Positions 46,638 to 58,245 of a stretch of 64,000 nucleotides of DNA are shown here, one piece after another. Every line of letters starts with the position of its first letter. Within the stretch, counting starts at the first letter, position 1. The DNA is taken from the NCBI RefSeq assembly GCF_040115645.1, contig NC_089555.1, forward strand, positions 2,356,001 to 2,420,000. The letters are read 5' to 3'. Under the pieces are notes generated by a model. That model saw only the letters and a list, made by a program, of their open reading frames with translations. It did not search any database and was not told the DNA's origin. A program made the position numbers and the translations under genes. Origin of the DNA: Euwallacea fornicatus. Taxonomy: Eukaryota > Arthropoda > Insecta > Coleoptera > Curculionidae.

Positions 46638-48188
46638 GTTGTATGCCGGTTGATGAGTAACCGTAGTACTTAAAGCGTTGTAAATAATGTTATTCCTAAA
46701 AAATCTTTACTTTAAGGGGGAGGTCAAATGTAACCAAGTGATATGTGTTCGATAACACGAACGGTTTTATAAATGAAAAACAAGCCTTATCTGAGGGTTT
46801 TATCTATGCATGGCTTTGCTTTATAGACTCCTATAGTTCTTTCAACAATAAAATAATTGTTTTAGGCTTGAACCGCCAATTGCACCGCCTTATCTTAGTT
46901 TGGCTTGCTTAGACAACAGTGTCAAAATTGTCAAGTAAAGCCCGGTTTAGATCGCAAGTGCATAACGGTGCAAATGGTGGCGAGTTCAATCTCCACGTTG
47001 TGACTGAAAGGATGTAAAATCTCGAATATTTTCCTTGAGTTTTTCTAGAATTTGTTATAAAAGAGAATTGAAACTAGCGTTAAAACAACTATGGGCTTCC
47101 ACATACCACTTCGTCACCCTGCTACATGGGGACACTCGGTCTCTGTAGAACGCCTTTTACTTAAATCCGTTGATTTTATACTATCAAGTTGCCTTTATCA
47201 AATGTATATTTAACGTAAAACTGTCTAGTTTCATTAAGCAGCATTTATAGAAGCCGCAAAAGAAGGTTTCATTCACCATTCTGTCACTTATTTCAACTCG
47301 CCCCTAATCCCGTTCCACACGAATAGCGATTAAGTAGCGCGATAAATCACTGATACAAGCAACCGAGTGACGCTACTCTTCGACCAAGTTGTTTGCAGAA
47401 GCCCAAAAAGTTATGGAATTTATTTGTTTGAGAGCGACCTAAAATAGGTAGAAATTTGGTCATTATTTATCATATCTATGGGCAGGTACAGCCCCTGCAC
47501 TACGATCCCTCACGTGTATGATTATTAAAAAACACCTTGCACTTAAGAATAAGTGTACCTAATGGGACGATAGTAATTTTAAGTTTAAGATTATAATAGG
47601 CTCTTTCTTGAATTTCAGAAATTGCGGAGTCAAAGCGATTTGCCTTAAAAAATCTATGCCGTAAATTGTTGCGAAATAAGGAGCTTACGGTAAAAATACT
47701 GTGTATCTCACATTTTTTTTACATTCCTTATATCTATAAAATACACATGGTACCTACGGATGAGTTTTGATAATTCGGTCTATGCTGTTATTTATGCTTC
47801 TTCAATGAAATCAATGACACATAAATGGGCTTCTTCAGCCGTCCCAAAATATTGAAAAAATAATTTATTTTTGATAATCTTTGCCCTTTTCTTGAAAGAA
47901 CAGATAGTTAAACACCTCTCACCTAATATCTCCCCATCGTTTCCCAATGATTACAAGAATTATTAAGGGACTTGTTCCCGTCACATTGTGATCCTGCGAC
48001 GCATTTTCGAGTCTTTTCAGTAAACTTGTTCCTCAGAAAACTAATTAATAAAAGCAGAATGTATATACTTATTTTTAGTTTGTTATATTTAGGAGATATG
48101 TAAACGCTATTAGGTTATAGCATTTGTTGAACAAAATGGTTGAAATAAATCATGACATGTTAAACATCTTTGTGTTTCATTAACCGCC
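46638..48188. other. Intergenic, nothing recognised
   Basis: About 1.5 kb between convergent genes (MOB2 + and CYP4 -). It should contain both 3' UTRs; no gene, tRNA or repeat was recognised. Confidence 0.5.
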
Positions 48189-50369
48189 TCAGAGCGACTC
48201 GAATTTGATTTTCAAATCTCCTTCAAATCTCAGAATAAGGTCTATTTGGAGGTGAATATCAGTCTCTGGATGTGCCACCAGTCGGAATTTCCTTAAAATT
48301 CCACATATAACGGATTTAATCTCTAGCATCGCAAACTTTTGACCTGAAACTTCCGCTTGTGCATATAATTGTAGCCACAGCAGATAACTAGTAATATTAC
48401 CTATGCAGTTTCTAGGCCCGGCACTAAAAGGCAAATATGCGAACGGATGCCTTTTTACAGCATTTTCTGGCAAGAATCTATCCGGATCAAACTTCAGGGG
48501 ATTTTCATAGATATCAGGGTTTCTATGGAGATCAAAAATGTGCAGATACAGCACAGAACCCCTTGGAATTTTGTAGCCTGTATGGGTGACAAAATCCTGA
48601 CTTGCTATCCTAGATATAAAGGGAACACTGGGATACAGGCGGAGGGTTTCTTTAATAACTCTCTCAGTATAAGGCAAGTCTTGCAGTTCTTGGAACGAAA
48701 GATTTTTGTTGTCAGGACCCAAAGTTGATAAGATTTCTTTACGGACTTCTTCCTGGACGTCTGGGTATTGAGAAAGACAGTGCAGAAGGAATACCAGGGC
48801 TGCTGAAGTGGTATCGTGGCCCTATGAAGCGAGTGAGTTTAGGAAAAATGGCAACAAGTGTTAATGTGTAAGACAAGTGGTGTAAAAATAAACTTACTTC
48901 AAACATGAAGGTATCCACTTCCTCCCTAATGCCCTCGTAGTCAATGGAGCCTTCGGTGATTTTTTTGTGTAGTAGCAAATCCAACATCCTCATGATTTTC
49001 CTGCCAGAATACGTAGTGGCTATCAGTTTTTCGTCGTTTTGATTCAAGAGATTTTTCTCCCTCTCTCGCATCACCGTGTAGGTGAACTCGTGCAACTTAT
49101 TAATTGTTGATTTTTCCTTTTTGGCATCACTGCTGTACGAGTAAATCATCGAAAACAACTTCCAGGGCTGTCTAATGCGATTCACTACAAAATCCCCCAT
49201 TTTATAAATGTTTTCCCTGTAGATTTTCACTGCCTCATCCTTAACATTACTCACTCCTAGCGAGGTTTCTGAAAAATGCATTCAGACTCGATTCTTTATA
49301 AATTATTAATTATTTTACCAATTATTGACTGCAGTGTTAGATGCGTAATTAAGGGCAGAATGTTAACACCTTCGTTTGAGGGATTTTCAGCATTGAAAGC
49401 CTCAACTTGCTTTGTAAAGTTGTTAGTTTCCTCATTGAATATGCTCAAGAATTTCTGCAGGACGTTGAAGTGGAACGCTTGAGTCAGCACTTTTCTTCTG
49501 CTGTGCCACTTCGTGCCTGTGGGGGCAGCCGAAATTTGAAATATAAATAGAAGTTGAACCGCTGAGTGCAAAAGGGGAAAAGTATTTTTCTAATCTAAAG
49601 TTTTGTCGCTAAATCTTACCTCTGTTAAATTTAGCATGAAAATAGCAAATTTCCGTCGTTGCATACCTGTACTTGTTAGCAATCCTTGACCAAGCCACCC
49701 TTCCAGAAATTTATACACCAAGCTCTTTTTCATGTGCTTCTTCTGGGACAAGATGATCTAAAATTGTAGAAATTTGTTGGTTGGTAAGTGTATTAAGCCC
49801 GCTAAGTTACCTCTAAATCGTGCGGGTTTAGGAAATTAATTGTGGTAATGAAAGGGGTTGTTATCCGGTAAATAGATCCATATTCCTTGGCAAAGCTGCG
49901 TAAAGTCTGGAAAATTTCACCTAAAGTAGATATTAAATGATAATTAAAAATAAATTGTATTCGTGTCCCATAATAATGCTGCAATGAGGCGCAGGTAATA
50001 ATTATCAATTGATGTGTTACCTTATCAATTGGGGCAATTAGTTATATATTATGTGCATTTTGACGAAACCGAAAACTTGGAGGGAAAAAGGGCAAATAGC
50101 AGAGTCTTACGAACATTTTAATATTGTGAAATGAAATAATAATAGCGATCAGACAACCTCTAAGGAAGACTTAACCCGAAAAAAAATCTTAGAATCTACT
50201 CACCTGTACTTTGCTTGTTTAGTACTACATCCAAATTTTCCAGAAACCAGTGCCCCGGTGGGGCTGGAATTTTAGCCACAATCCTCCTATATCTGTATCT
50301 CCTGAAAATTAAATAAACTAACGCTAGAAGAATTGCGTAGAACGGCAAATGCAATAAATCCAACAACAT
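48189..50369 (-). CDS. Cytochrome P450, CYP4 family
   Basis: Membrane-bound monooxygenase; CYP4 enzymes hydroxylate fatty acids, pheromone precursors or xenobiotics. Seven coding exons: 50204-50369, 49811-49920, 49667-49757, 49319-49516, 48898-49268, 48401-48821 and 48189-48343; 1512 bases, 503 aa, all in phase. N-terminal anchor MLLDLLHLPFYAILLALVYL, basic RRYRYRR, then the Pro hinge PAPPGHW. CYP4 landmarks: GWLGQGLLTSTGTKWHSRRK; I-helix VDTFMFEGHDTTSAA; ExxR at Glu370/Arg373 (KETLRLYPSVP); haem loop PFSAGPRNCIG with Cys451. The last intron (48344-48400) is 57 bp, free of stops and in frame. Complete and probably active; subfamily not assigned. Confidence 0.95.
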
Positions 50370-51324
50370 AGTAGCGGGGAACCGAATACAAATGGCCTTG
50401 CGGTCTGCTTAAACAAGAAGACATGAAGTTGTAGGCGACATCAATTATCTATTGACAATACACTGCTCGTTTGGGAATTTAAGTATCTGATACTGTACCA
50501 ATCGAAGCTGTATTCTTCATTGATATTTACGTAATTAGGAACTATGCATTTGATAAATCATTAAGGAAATTTGGGTTTAGTTGTGTGGAAGACACACTAA
50601 AGGTCACATCACCGAGGGCCGACTTCAGATAAAACATTCCAAATTGAAATGTTAATATGTAGCATAAATTGCTAAAGGTCTTATGGATGAATTCAATGCT
50701 TTGGCAGTGCTGTTTGTGTAGCTGCAAACAATCGATAGTTGGCAAATACGCGGAAAGATACGCGTTTTAATGCGTAATAACTAAAATGCTAAAACAAAAA
50801 TAAAAAATCCAACAGTTCCGAAGATAAAAGCTGTAAAAACATTTTTTTTGCGGCTTACTGCTTTTGTGCGGATTTTTTTTAAATTAAACTTATCGTTTAA
50901 TACGGATATGAATTTTTTTTTTTTTTTTTTAATTAAATATTCCCAAGCGACGTCAGAATCTTTAATCGAAAGACAGAAATCGAACATATTACATTTTAAA
51001 CATGCACGTCTGCAACCTTTGCATATAAAACACTTGATTTGCGTCCCAGAGAGGAGCCAAGCGTTTTGTAATAATTGTTGCAAACAAGGTTATAAATAAC
51101 GAATAATGATAGTTTTTGATGTTATTATCAGCAGACCTCTTACTGAGAACAAAGCCTGTTTATTGTAAGTCGATAAACAATGAAAGTCTGATGACCAAAC
51201 ATGGATTAGGTCACAGTGCGGTCATCTTTTATGCTTGGTTTGGATTTCGGAGTTGAAAACTGAAGTCCTAGTATCTCCAATATCCGGAACTTATATAGAA
51301 ACATCATCTTTAAAGCAAGTGAAA
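50370..51324. other. CYP4 upstream region
   Basis: AT-rich with no second P450 or other gene seen. A poly-T tract of about 20 occurs near 50912-50931. The left end should contain the CYP4 promoter. Confidence 0.45.
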
Positions 51325-51830
51325 CTTGACTGAACTCGCCAGTATGCGGCTAAGAAGTCTCTCCATCAACTTTACAGGATTCGTCATTGTTCTGGCCTCG
51401 GTTGTTAGTGGCTTTATATGAACATCAATATGAAATTTTTAGGACTGTGCTCATTTATATTGGATAGCGGCATGATTTAATAACATTTTTGTTTATACTA
51501 GGTGCTCAGTTTTCGCTGGGCAGCATAAAGTTACACTTTTTCAAATAACGACCCGTAGTTTTTTCACGCCTTTTGATGCAGCCTTAATTTAAAAGAAAAA
51601 TACTTAAAAATGTTTTTAATTGATTGCTGCATTGCCATATTAGAGCAATTTCTTTAAAAATTCGATATCAGACACACAAAATGGTGTTTTTTGAAATTTT
51701 TAAATTTGTTTTTGTAAATTGGTAAATGAAAGTCCGAGGTACTTAAAAATTTATTTTTTTTTAATTTACCATGCTATTTTTGTATGTGGGGGCTAATTTA
51801 AAAATTTTTCAAATTACTGAAATTCATTTT
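51325..51830 (+). repeat. Left arm of a long inverted repeat
   Basis: Matches 54790-55225 in reverse complement, for example cttgactg, ttcgtcatt...ggcctcggtt, catgatttaat-a-g-tttttgtttata, agttttttc-cg-c-ttttgatg-agccttaattta, and gaaagtccgaggtacttaaaa. It encloses the mariner/IS630 transposase and the Tc1 insertion, so it is either a very long TIR or an inverted duplication around the element. Confidence 0.7.
51344..51421 (+). other. Orphan signal-peptide-like ORF behind a TATA box
   Basis: ATG to TGA, 25 codons (MRLRSLSINFTGFVIVLASV...), about 50 bases after tatatag at 51292-51298. It resembles the first exon of a secreted protein, but nothing follows it. A decayed relative occurs in the right inverted arm at about 55140-55230 (minus). 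Confidence 0.25.
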
Positions 51831-52139
51831 TTTCAACGGTACCCACGACTTTTTTTAAGAGTTCTTAAAGCAGTTTTTAATTATCTATTGATTTGCAATA
51901 ATATCTTTTTATCTAACATATACAGTTTTGGAAATATTCATAAAAAAAGTAAAGAACAACAAAAAAACAACAAAGACAAAAAAAAATTAATTTAATACGT
52001 GATCGAAATTTTGCTCATTTTGTTGTAGGTAAGTCTCAAGTTTTCTTCGCAAAGATTTTGTAACTTCTCTGGTGTCACATCACAAAAGGCGGTTTTTACT
52101 CTGTTTTTATTGTCTCTTGTGTGGTAGGATCTTGAAATA

Positions 52140-53568
52140 CATTGCGTGACATAGAAAAGGGACCACCCCGTAAAAATGGATTTATTTAAACAATTTTTGG
52201 TATGCATGTTTTTATGCGAGAACACAAAAACGATTAAAATTTCAGCTATATTTATCAATGGATTTACGAGTTATCGAGAATTTAAGTTTTTTTTAATTAA
52301 AAAAAAATGCACTAAAATATGAACAATATGACTGCAAAATATCATTTATTGGTGTATATTGTGCCTAGAAAGTGCTCTAAGATTAATCAAATATACCTAG
52401 GTGCAGAATGCAGCGTAATTTTCATCAATTAATCGACTTTGAGAGAGGCTGAATGGTGGGTCAACGAGAAGCTGGTCGGTCATTTACGGAAATCGCCACT
52501 AGATTCAACCGTAATGCAAACACTATAGTAAAATGTTGTCAGGCATGGTTCCAAGAAGAGCAAACAGGCTGAAGGAGAGGTACTGGACGATCCCGAAGAA
52601 CTACAGAATGCCAAGATCGCCCCCTTCAAATTATGGCCCTAAGAGATAGGTTCGTCTCGTTCAGGATGCTGGAAGATCAGTAGCTTTCTGAGTATGGAAG
52701 GGCGATTGGGATTCGAACCATTTATCGCTGGATAAGAAGTTTCGGACTGATTTCCTCCTGTCTCCATCTTGTGTTACTCCTCACCTTAAATCATCGTCAA
52801 CATCGACTGCAGTGGTGCAGAGAACGTATTTATTAGAATCTGGAATGGGATATTATCGAGTTTAATGAGGAATCCGAATTCTGTTCGGGTATCCATGATG
52901 GTCGGTCAAGAGTAAGGAGACGGGGTGAAAGACGGGATTCTTAGTTTACAATACAGAGGCATGTCCATCAGACTTCTGGAGTAATGGTGTGAGTCACTAT
53001 TGCGTATGGTAGTAGGTCAACTTTACTTTTCATTACAGGTAGTATGATTGCCCAACGATGCATCTACCAACTCCTAGAACCTCATCTAGTGCCTTATCTG
53101 AAAACTCGTGTTAATCCACTTTTCTAGCAAGACAATGCACGACCACGTGTGGATGGAGTACCTATGAACTTCTTTCAAAGAAACGCAATCAATTTTCTAC
53201 TTTGGCCACTTCGATCCCCAAACCTCTCGCCGATTGAACATGTATGGGATATTGTAGGAAGAAGGTTTCATAATATACTCCATTCCCCACAAACCCTAGC
53301 GGCGCTATGTCATGTTGTCCAGTTAGCTGGAATGAGATCCCCCAAGAGAACATCAATTACCTCATTAGGTCCATGCCTACGCGTATACAGGAATATGTAA
53401 TGACGCCGCGGAGAACTAACAAATTATTCATTTTTTTTTTTAGTTTTTAACAATTAAATTTTTGCACTTTTTTAATGAAAAGTTTGTTTTAGTGTAAGAA
53501 ATGTGCATACTAAAAATTATTTAAATAAAACCATTTTTACGGGCTGTTCTCCTTTCTATGTCACGCAG
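52140..53568 (+). mobile_element. Tc1-like transposon, nested insertion
   Basis: Terminal inverted repeats: left (52140 on) and right (to 53568, reverse complement) share tgcgtgacatagaaa, then cccgtaaaaatgg and ttatttaa. TA dinucleotides at 52138-52139 and 53569-53570 fit the target-site duplication typical of Tc1/mariner. About 1.43 kb. It sits inside another transposase gene. Confidence 0.85.
52408..53400 (+). pseudogene. Tc1-like transposase, degenerate
   Basis: The frame begins MQRNFHQLIDFERG then a stop, and continues MVGQREAGRSFTEIATRFNR (HTH). Later Tc1 landmarks survive: the region of the first acid reads EFNEESEFCSG, where Asp is expected, so the residue appears lost. QDNARPRVDG marks the second Asp and LWPLRSPNLSPIEHVWD the third position. 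At least five in-frame stops and some frameshifts, so it is inactive. Confidence 0.85.
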
Positions 53569-54433
53569 TATACGTGATTTTTTATGAAGCCCCATAGAAA
53601 TCCATGGCAGTGAGATCTGGAGATCTCGCCGGCCATGATACAGGACTGCCTCGATCGATCCATCGAACAAGAAATTGTTAGTTTGAATAATTACGTACAT
53701 TTCTAGCATAATGACGGGGAAAATCATCCTGCTGATGCGACATGGTGGTCTTATGTTTCCCGGAACAATTCGTAGTAACTATGGCAAAGAATTATTCAAA
53801 ATTTCCAAATATCTCTTGCTATTTAAATGAACATCAAAGAAGTAAAGACCTACGATAAAATCATCCACAATTCCTCCCCATGCATTAACCATCCATCTAT
53901 GCTGATGATTCACGACTCGTTAAATATGAGGATTTACATTATCATAATAATGGAAATTACGACGATTCATTCGGCCATTACTATAGAATGTACTTTTATC
54001 GGTAAATAAAATAGTCGATTAAAGCCTGTGCTTTACGTTGAGCTTATTTAACATCCATTCACATAAAGCTCTTCTAGAGTAAAAATCCCCTATAGCAACT
54101 TTTGTGCAGTTCAGGTTAGTTCGGGTTAGTTCGGATATGGATGTAGATGATATTTATAGCTTTTTAGTACTCTTACTAAAGTAGCACTAATTTTACCAAG
54201 TGCTTTGCTAATTTGATTGGGTCTTTGATTTGGATTTTCAACTGCAGCTTGCAATACCACAAATCTTGGTTTTTCTCTTCTGACAGTTTTTCTTTGAACA
54301 GGCGGTTCATACTGTATCTTGTTTGTTCGAATCGAACCAACAATTTCTGTAATGCACGGACACTTGGAGGATGGTGATCAGGATCTCTTTGTTTATAAAC
54401 ACAAGAAGCTAAAACCATTTTTTTCACATTCAC

Positions 54434-54789
54434 CCAAAATAAACACCATTACCACTAATACGTTTAACCGATAATTCATTTTAGTTTAAAGCTAACGGGA
54501 GGTAATATGACTACTACTTAAAATAAGTAAATTATGCATTTGTTAAATAAAAGCAAAACCTGCTAGCATAAATTTCTTAAATTCTAATAATGCCTGTTGC
54601 GGTTTTATTGAAGTTTTATAAATATCCCCATAAATGTAACTGGTAGATAAAAAGATGTTATTGTAAATTGATAGAGATTTAAAAACTACATTAGAAAAAG
54701 TTGAAAAAATCATGGGTAACATTTAAGAAAAATGAGTTTCAGCAAATTAAAAAAAATGAAAATTAACGCTCTCATACAAAAATAGTATG
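54434..54789. other. AT-rich interior of the outer element
   Basis: Very AT-rich (long A and T runs) between the transposase start and the right inverted arm. Nothing else was seen. Confidence 0.5.
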
Positions 54790-55225
54790 GAAAATAAAAA
54801 AAAAATGTTTTAAAGTTTTAAGTACCTCGGACTTTCATTTCCTGCTTTGGAAAAACAAATTTCAAAATTTCAAAAAACACTATTTTATGATTATTTCTCT
54901 GTGATGCTGAATTTTTAAAGAAATTGGATTAATATGGCAACGCCGCAATCAATTACAAATTTTTTAATGTATTTTTGTTCTAAATTAAGGCTTCATCAAA
55001 TGGCGAAAAAACTATGGTTTTCTATTAAAAAAAATGTCTCTATATTGTCTAGTGAAAACTGAACATTGTGTATAAACAAAAACATCATTAAATCATGCAG
55101 CTTTCCAATACAAATGAGTACGGTACTAAACATTTTACATTGATGTTTATACAAAGATACCAGGAACCGAGGCCGGAGTAATGACGAACTTTGTATATTC
55201 TTCAATGCACTGTTAAAGATACCTG
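54790..55225 (-). repeat. Right arm of the long inverted repeat
   Basis: Reverse complement of the left arm 51325-51830, with many differences. It includes ttaagtacctcggactttcatt, a stretch near gcaacgccgcaatcaatta, and ggcttcatcaaatggcgaaaaaact. Confidence 0.7.
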
Positions 55226-56048
55226 TGAGTCAAGCCTTAAAAACGCGCTTTTTTCCTTTTCTGACTGATACTTTTAAGAGAAATTTTGCAATATGACAAC
55301 GTAGGACACGCGTTGATACTCATCGTTATGTAGTTTCCAGCCTTAAAAAATATCAAACAAACGAGGAGTGTGGTGTTGCCGTTTTGTGGAGTTTAGTATT
55401 TTGAAGGATAATTAGGATTTTCTTGAGAAATCGTGAAAATATGACAAATATTTTGTTATCTGCCAATATCGACAGTTTAAATCATAAAAAATGCTGTCTG
55501 ACATCCAATTAGAGTAATAAGCATTACCTTAAAGTATTTACCATTTTTCTGAGAATTTCCAAAAGGGCAGGAGGTATCACTGTAACCTCTTTTTGAATTC
55601 TAAGCGTCGATTCCTCGGGACCCCGAAAGGTAAAACGCATATTATGACTCGATGAGCCCTACTACCTTGCTCTCGGAGGGTAGCTCTCTTTCTTTGAGTT
55701 CCCGAGATATGGACCAGCTTTACTATCGAAATGTTTTAAATATTTCATGGCGAACTTACTTCATTCATGATAGTTTTCTCAACATCTCCGAAAACCCACT
55801 CGGAGCATCTGACCGTATCAGTGTGATGGAATATATTTTCCTTGCAAGTTCCATTATAGGAATTCCAGACCTTCTGATTTATGGCAAGCCGGTCACAGAG
55901 ATCGGCCTTAAATCCGCTAACTTGGTCGCTGTTTTCGTTCTGCGGGATGCTTCACCCCATCCAGCGAACACCATACAAGCTGTTCCTCGAATCGTCGAAT
56001 TTCGGCATAAAGTATTTGTGCTGGAAAGGTCGGTTTCGTCTTGAAATA
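55226..56048. other. Spacer with an unassigned 130-codon ORF (55652-56044, +)
   Basis: An open frame of 130 codons begins MSPTTLLSEGSSLSLSSRDM and ends LERSVSS. It is not recognised as any family and abuts a transposon end. It may be a relic of another element. Confidence 0.25.
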
Positions 56049-56050
56049 TA

Positions 56051-56921
56051 CAAGGTGTTTCAAAACATGTGTCGGAAAACGAAGGGCGTGATTCTTTGGT
56101 TCGCTATAAGAAAAAAAGTTCTCATTAATGCAAGTCCGCAAACGAACCGTTTTTGAGATAAAAGGTGTCAAAAAAATATGTTTTTCAGTTTTTTCGACGA
56201 TATCTCAGGAATCGTTTGAGATACATAATTCAGATTTTTCACTTTTATTATCATTAATATTAGCTGCGCTTTGAGCGCTACTTCAATTTTTTTTTCATAT
56301 GCTAGAAGCGGAGATTTTAGGGTCGCGTGAGATTTTTTTGCCCCTGATTTTTATGCCGCTTGGAAAATTAGCATTTTAGAATCGCAAAAATGATCGAAAA
56401 TGGCCTCTTTCTGTGGTAATGCAGGCCTCCTACCTACGTCATAGCGACTAACGTACCCGTTTGACAATACCCGGAGTGTCGTGGATCGTATTGCAGAATA
56501 CAATAATGCGATTCCTCAGTTCTTCAACAGTATTAACTGGTGTAGTGTAAACTAAGCTTTTTAGATCTGGAGACCGAGGAGGCCGAGCCTGTGATCCAAT
56601 TTTTGTGATTCTAAAATGTTAATTTTCCCAACGGTGTAGAATTTAGGGTTAAAAAAATCTCCGCCTCTGGCATATAGAAAAAACTGCAGTAGCGCTCAAA
56701 ATGTAACTAATATTAATGATAATAGGTGTACAAAAATCTAAATTCTGTATCTCAAACAATTTCTGAGATATCGTAAAAAAACTGAAAAAAACACTATTTT
56801 TTGACACCTTATATCTCGAAAACGTGTGTTTTCGAATCCATGTTAATACGAACTTTTTTCTTATAACAAGCCAAAAAATTATGTCGTTTATTTTCCGACA
56901 CAAATTTCGAAATATATCGTG
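56051..56921. mobile_element. Internally deleted mariner/IS630-type element with ~300-bp TIRs
   Basis: The left part (56051-56340) and right part (56640-56921, inverted) match over about 300 bases: gtgtcggaaa, cttataa/gctataagaaaaaa-gttc, gatatctcaggaa, gattttt-ac, attatcattaatatta and agcggagattt/aatctccgc. Between them on the minus strand is a transposase scrap in which PPRSPDL joins directly to KSLVYTTPVNTVEELRNRI and GIVKRVR. The block normally between SPDL and KSLVY (NPxDFFLWGxL) is missing, together with all N-terminal domains. It is bounded by TA at 56049-56050 and 56922-56923. Confidence 0.75.
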
Positions 56922-56923
56922 TA

Positions 56924-58243
56924 CAGGATGTACCATTTAAGTCTGTGATTGAAAATTATTCAAAAACGGTACGTTGTATGAAAAGAAATTTCAAATAAAA
57001 GTGCCCCGGTAAAGAGAGGGACGTGTCACGAAGATAGTGATTTTTGGACAAAACGCCGTTTTAAGGTCATTTCAATGGCTATTTTTTTTCCAAATGGCAA
57101 TCCCGTATTTTTTTACAGATCCTTGTAGACCTTCAAAAAATGAATATCTATTATTTTAAAAATTTTTTAGGAGACATTTTGCTGAGAAGTTATCCTTGAT
57201 TTTTATTTAATTTTTTAGATAATCAATATTATTGCGTTTTTTTTTATCTAGAAAAGTATTGCAATGCTTATTCTGTTTAAAACTCATAACAATCCTTCTT
57301 TGCTTGGCCAATTGCAAAAATTGAGTCGGTTTTCAAAATCAGATCCATGGAGTTCCTGATGTAAAGAAATGTAGTAAAGATGGATTTATTCACCTTTAAA
57401 ATTCTTTGGACCGTTGTCTTTGATATTCTTGAGTCAGCGGCAATTTCCGGACAACTTACATGGGGATAGAAGGCAACAGCTGCCAGAATTGCAATTTGAT
57501 TGCCTTCACGTGTTGCACTTCGGGAGCGATTGCGTTTTTTTTGTTTCTTTGAAATTTTTAATGACACTGTTGAAAGTCGTCCAACAGGAGACTCGTTCAT
57601 CCGGAAATCTTTCAGCATAAAGTTCTACTATCCGACCAACATTTCTTCCAGTCTCTTCATAAATAAAAATAATTTCAAACTTTTCATCCAAAGTGTAGCG
57701 ATCCGTTTCAATTATTCAATTTTGACATGAAAATAATAATTTTTGAGTAATTTCACACAAAACAATTAGATTGATTGTTGAAAACAGAATATCGATTTCC
57801 TGTAGACTTTGTTATAAGAGAGACTCTAACAAGAGCAAATTTAAGAAAACAATTTTTTTTTAATTAAACAAAAAGATTGTTATGAGTTTTAAACAGAACA
57901 TACATGGCAAAACTTTTCTATGAAAAAAATGTAATTATTCCGACTATCTCAAAAAATTGGACCAAAATCAAGGATAACTCCGCAGTAAAATGTCTAATAA
58001 ACATTTTTTTCAAATAAAAGATATTTATTTTTTAAAAGTCTATAGGGATCTGTAAAAAAAATACGGGGTTGCCATTAAAAAAACATTGTCCTTGAAATGA
58101 CCTTAAAATGACGTTTTGGCTAAAAGTCACTATCTTCATGACATGTCTCCCCCTTTACTGGACAATTTTTATTTGAAACTTTTTTTCATACAACGTACCG
58201 TTTTTGAGTAACCTCCAAACACTGCTTTAAATAGGACACCCTG
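56924..58243. mobile_element. Truncated mariner/IS630-type element keeping the HTH half
   Basis: Ends are tacagg-atgtaccatttaa (left) and reverse complement tacagggtgtcctatttaaa (right). TIRs of about 300 bp (56924-57230 and 57920-58243) share caaaaacggtacgttgtatga, aaataaaagt and tttttttacagatcc. TA flanks at 56922-56923 and 58244-58245. About 1.3 kb, too short for a full transposase. Confidence 0.75.
57277..57618 (-). pseudogene. N-terminal transposase remnant
   Basis: 113 codons. A basic start (KKQKKRNRSRSATREGNQ) is followed by a helix-turn-helix (ILAAVAFYPHVSCPEIAADS, SRISKTTVQRIL) as at the start of insect mariner/IS630-type transposases. A frameshift near 57380 hides a further LHQELHGSDFENRLNFCNW stretch, the region just before the first catalytic Asp. 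The catalytic domain is absent. Confidence 0.7.
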
Positions 58244-58245
58244 TA

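Larger units (their letters stand above)
51992..54433 (-). pseudogene. Mariner/IS630-type transposase, split by a Tc1 insertion
   Basis: The minus strand from 54433 starts MNVKKMVLASCVYKQRDPDH, then an HTH region (PSVRALQKLLVRFEQT; after a frameshift ENPNQRPNQISKALGK). The catalytic acids are still visible as FTDKSTF, QQDDFPRHYARN and SWPARSPDLTAMDF, with the frame now broken by stops. At the TA at 53569-53570 the Tc1-like element enters. The coding sequence resumes at 52137 on its other side and ends FCDVTPEKLQNLCEEN...SKISITY with a stop at 51992-51994. So the gene is disrupted by stops, frameshifts and a 1.43-kb insertion. It is flanked by the inverted arms at 51325-51830 and 54790-55225. 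Confidence 0.8.

Noticed and set aside
55652..56044. 130-codon ORF as a host gene
   Set aside because: No family recognised, no splice context, and it directly abuts a transposon end; kept only as an unassigned ORF.
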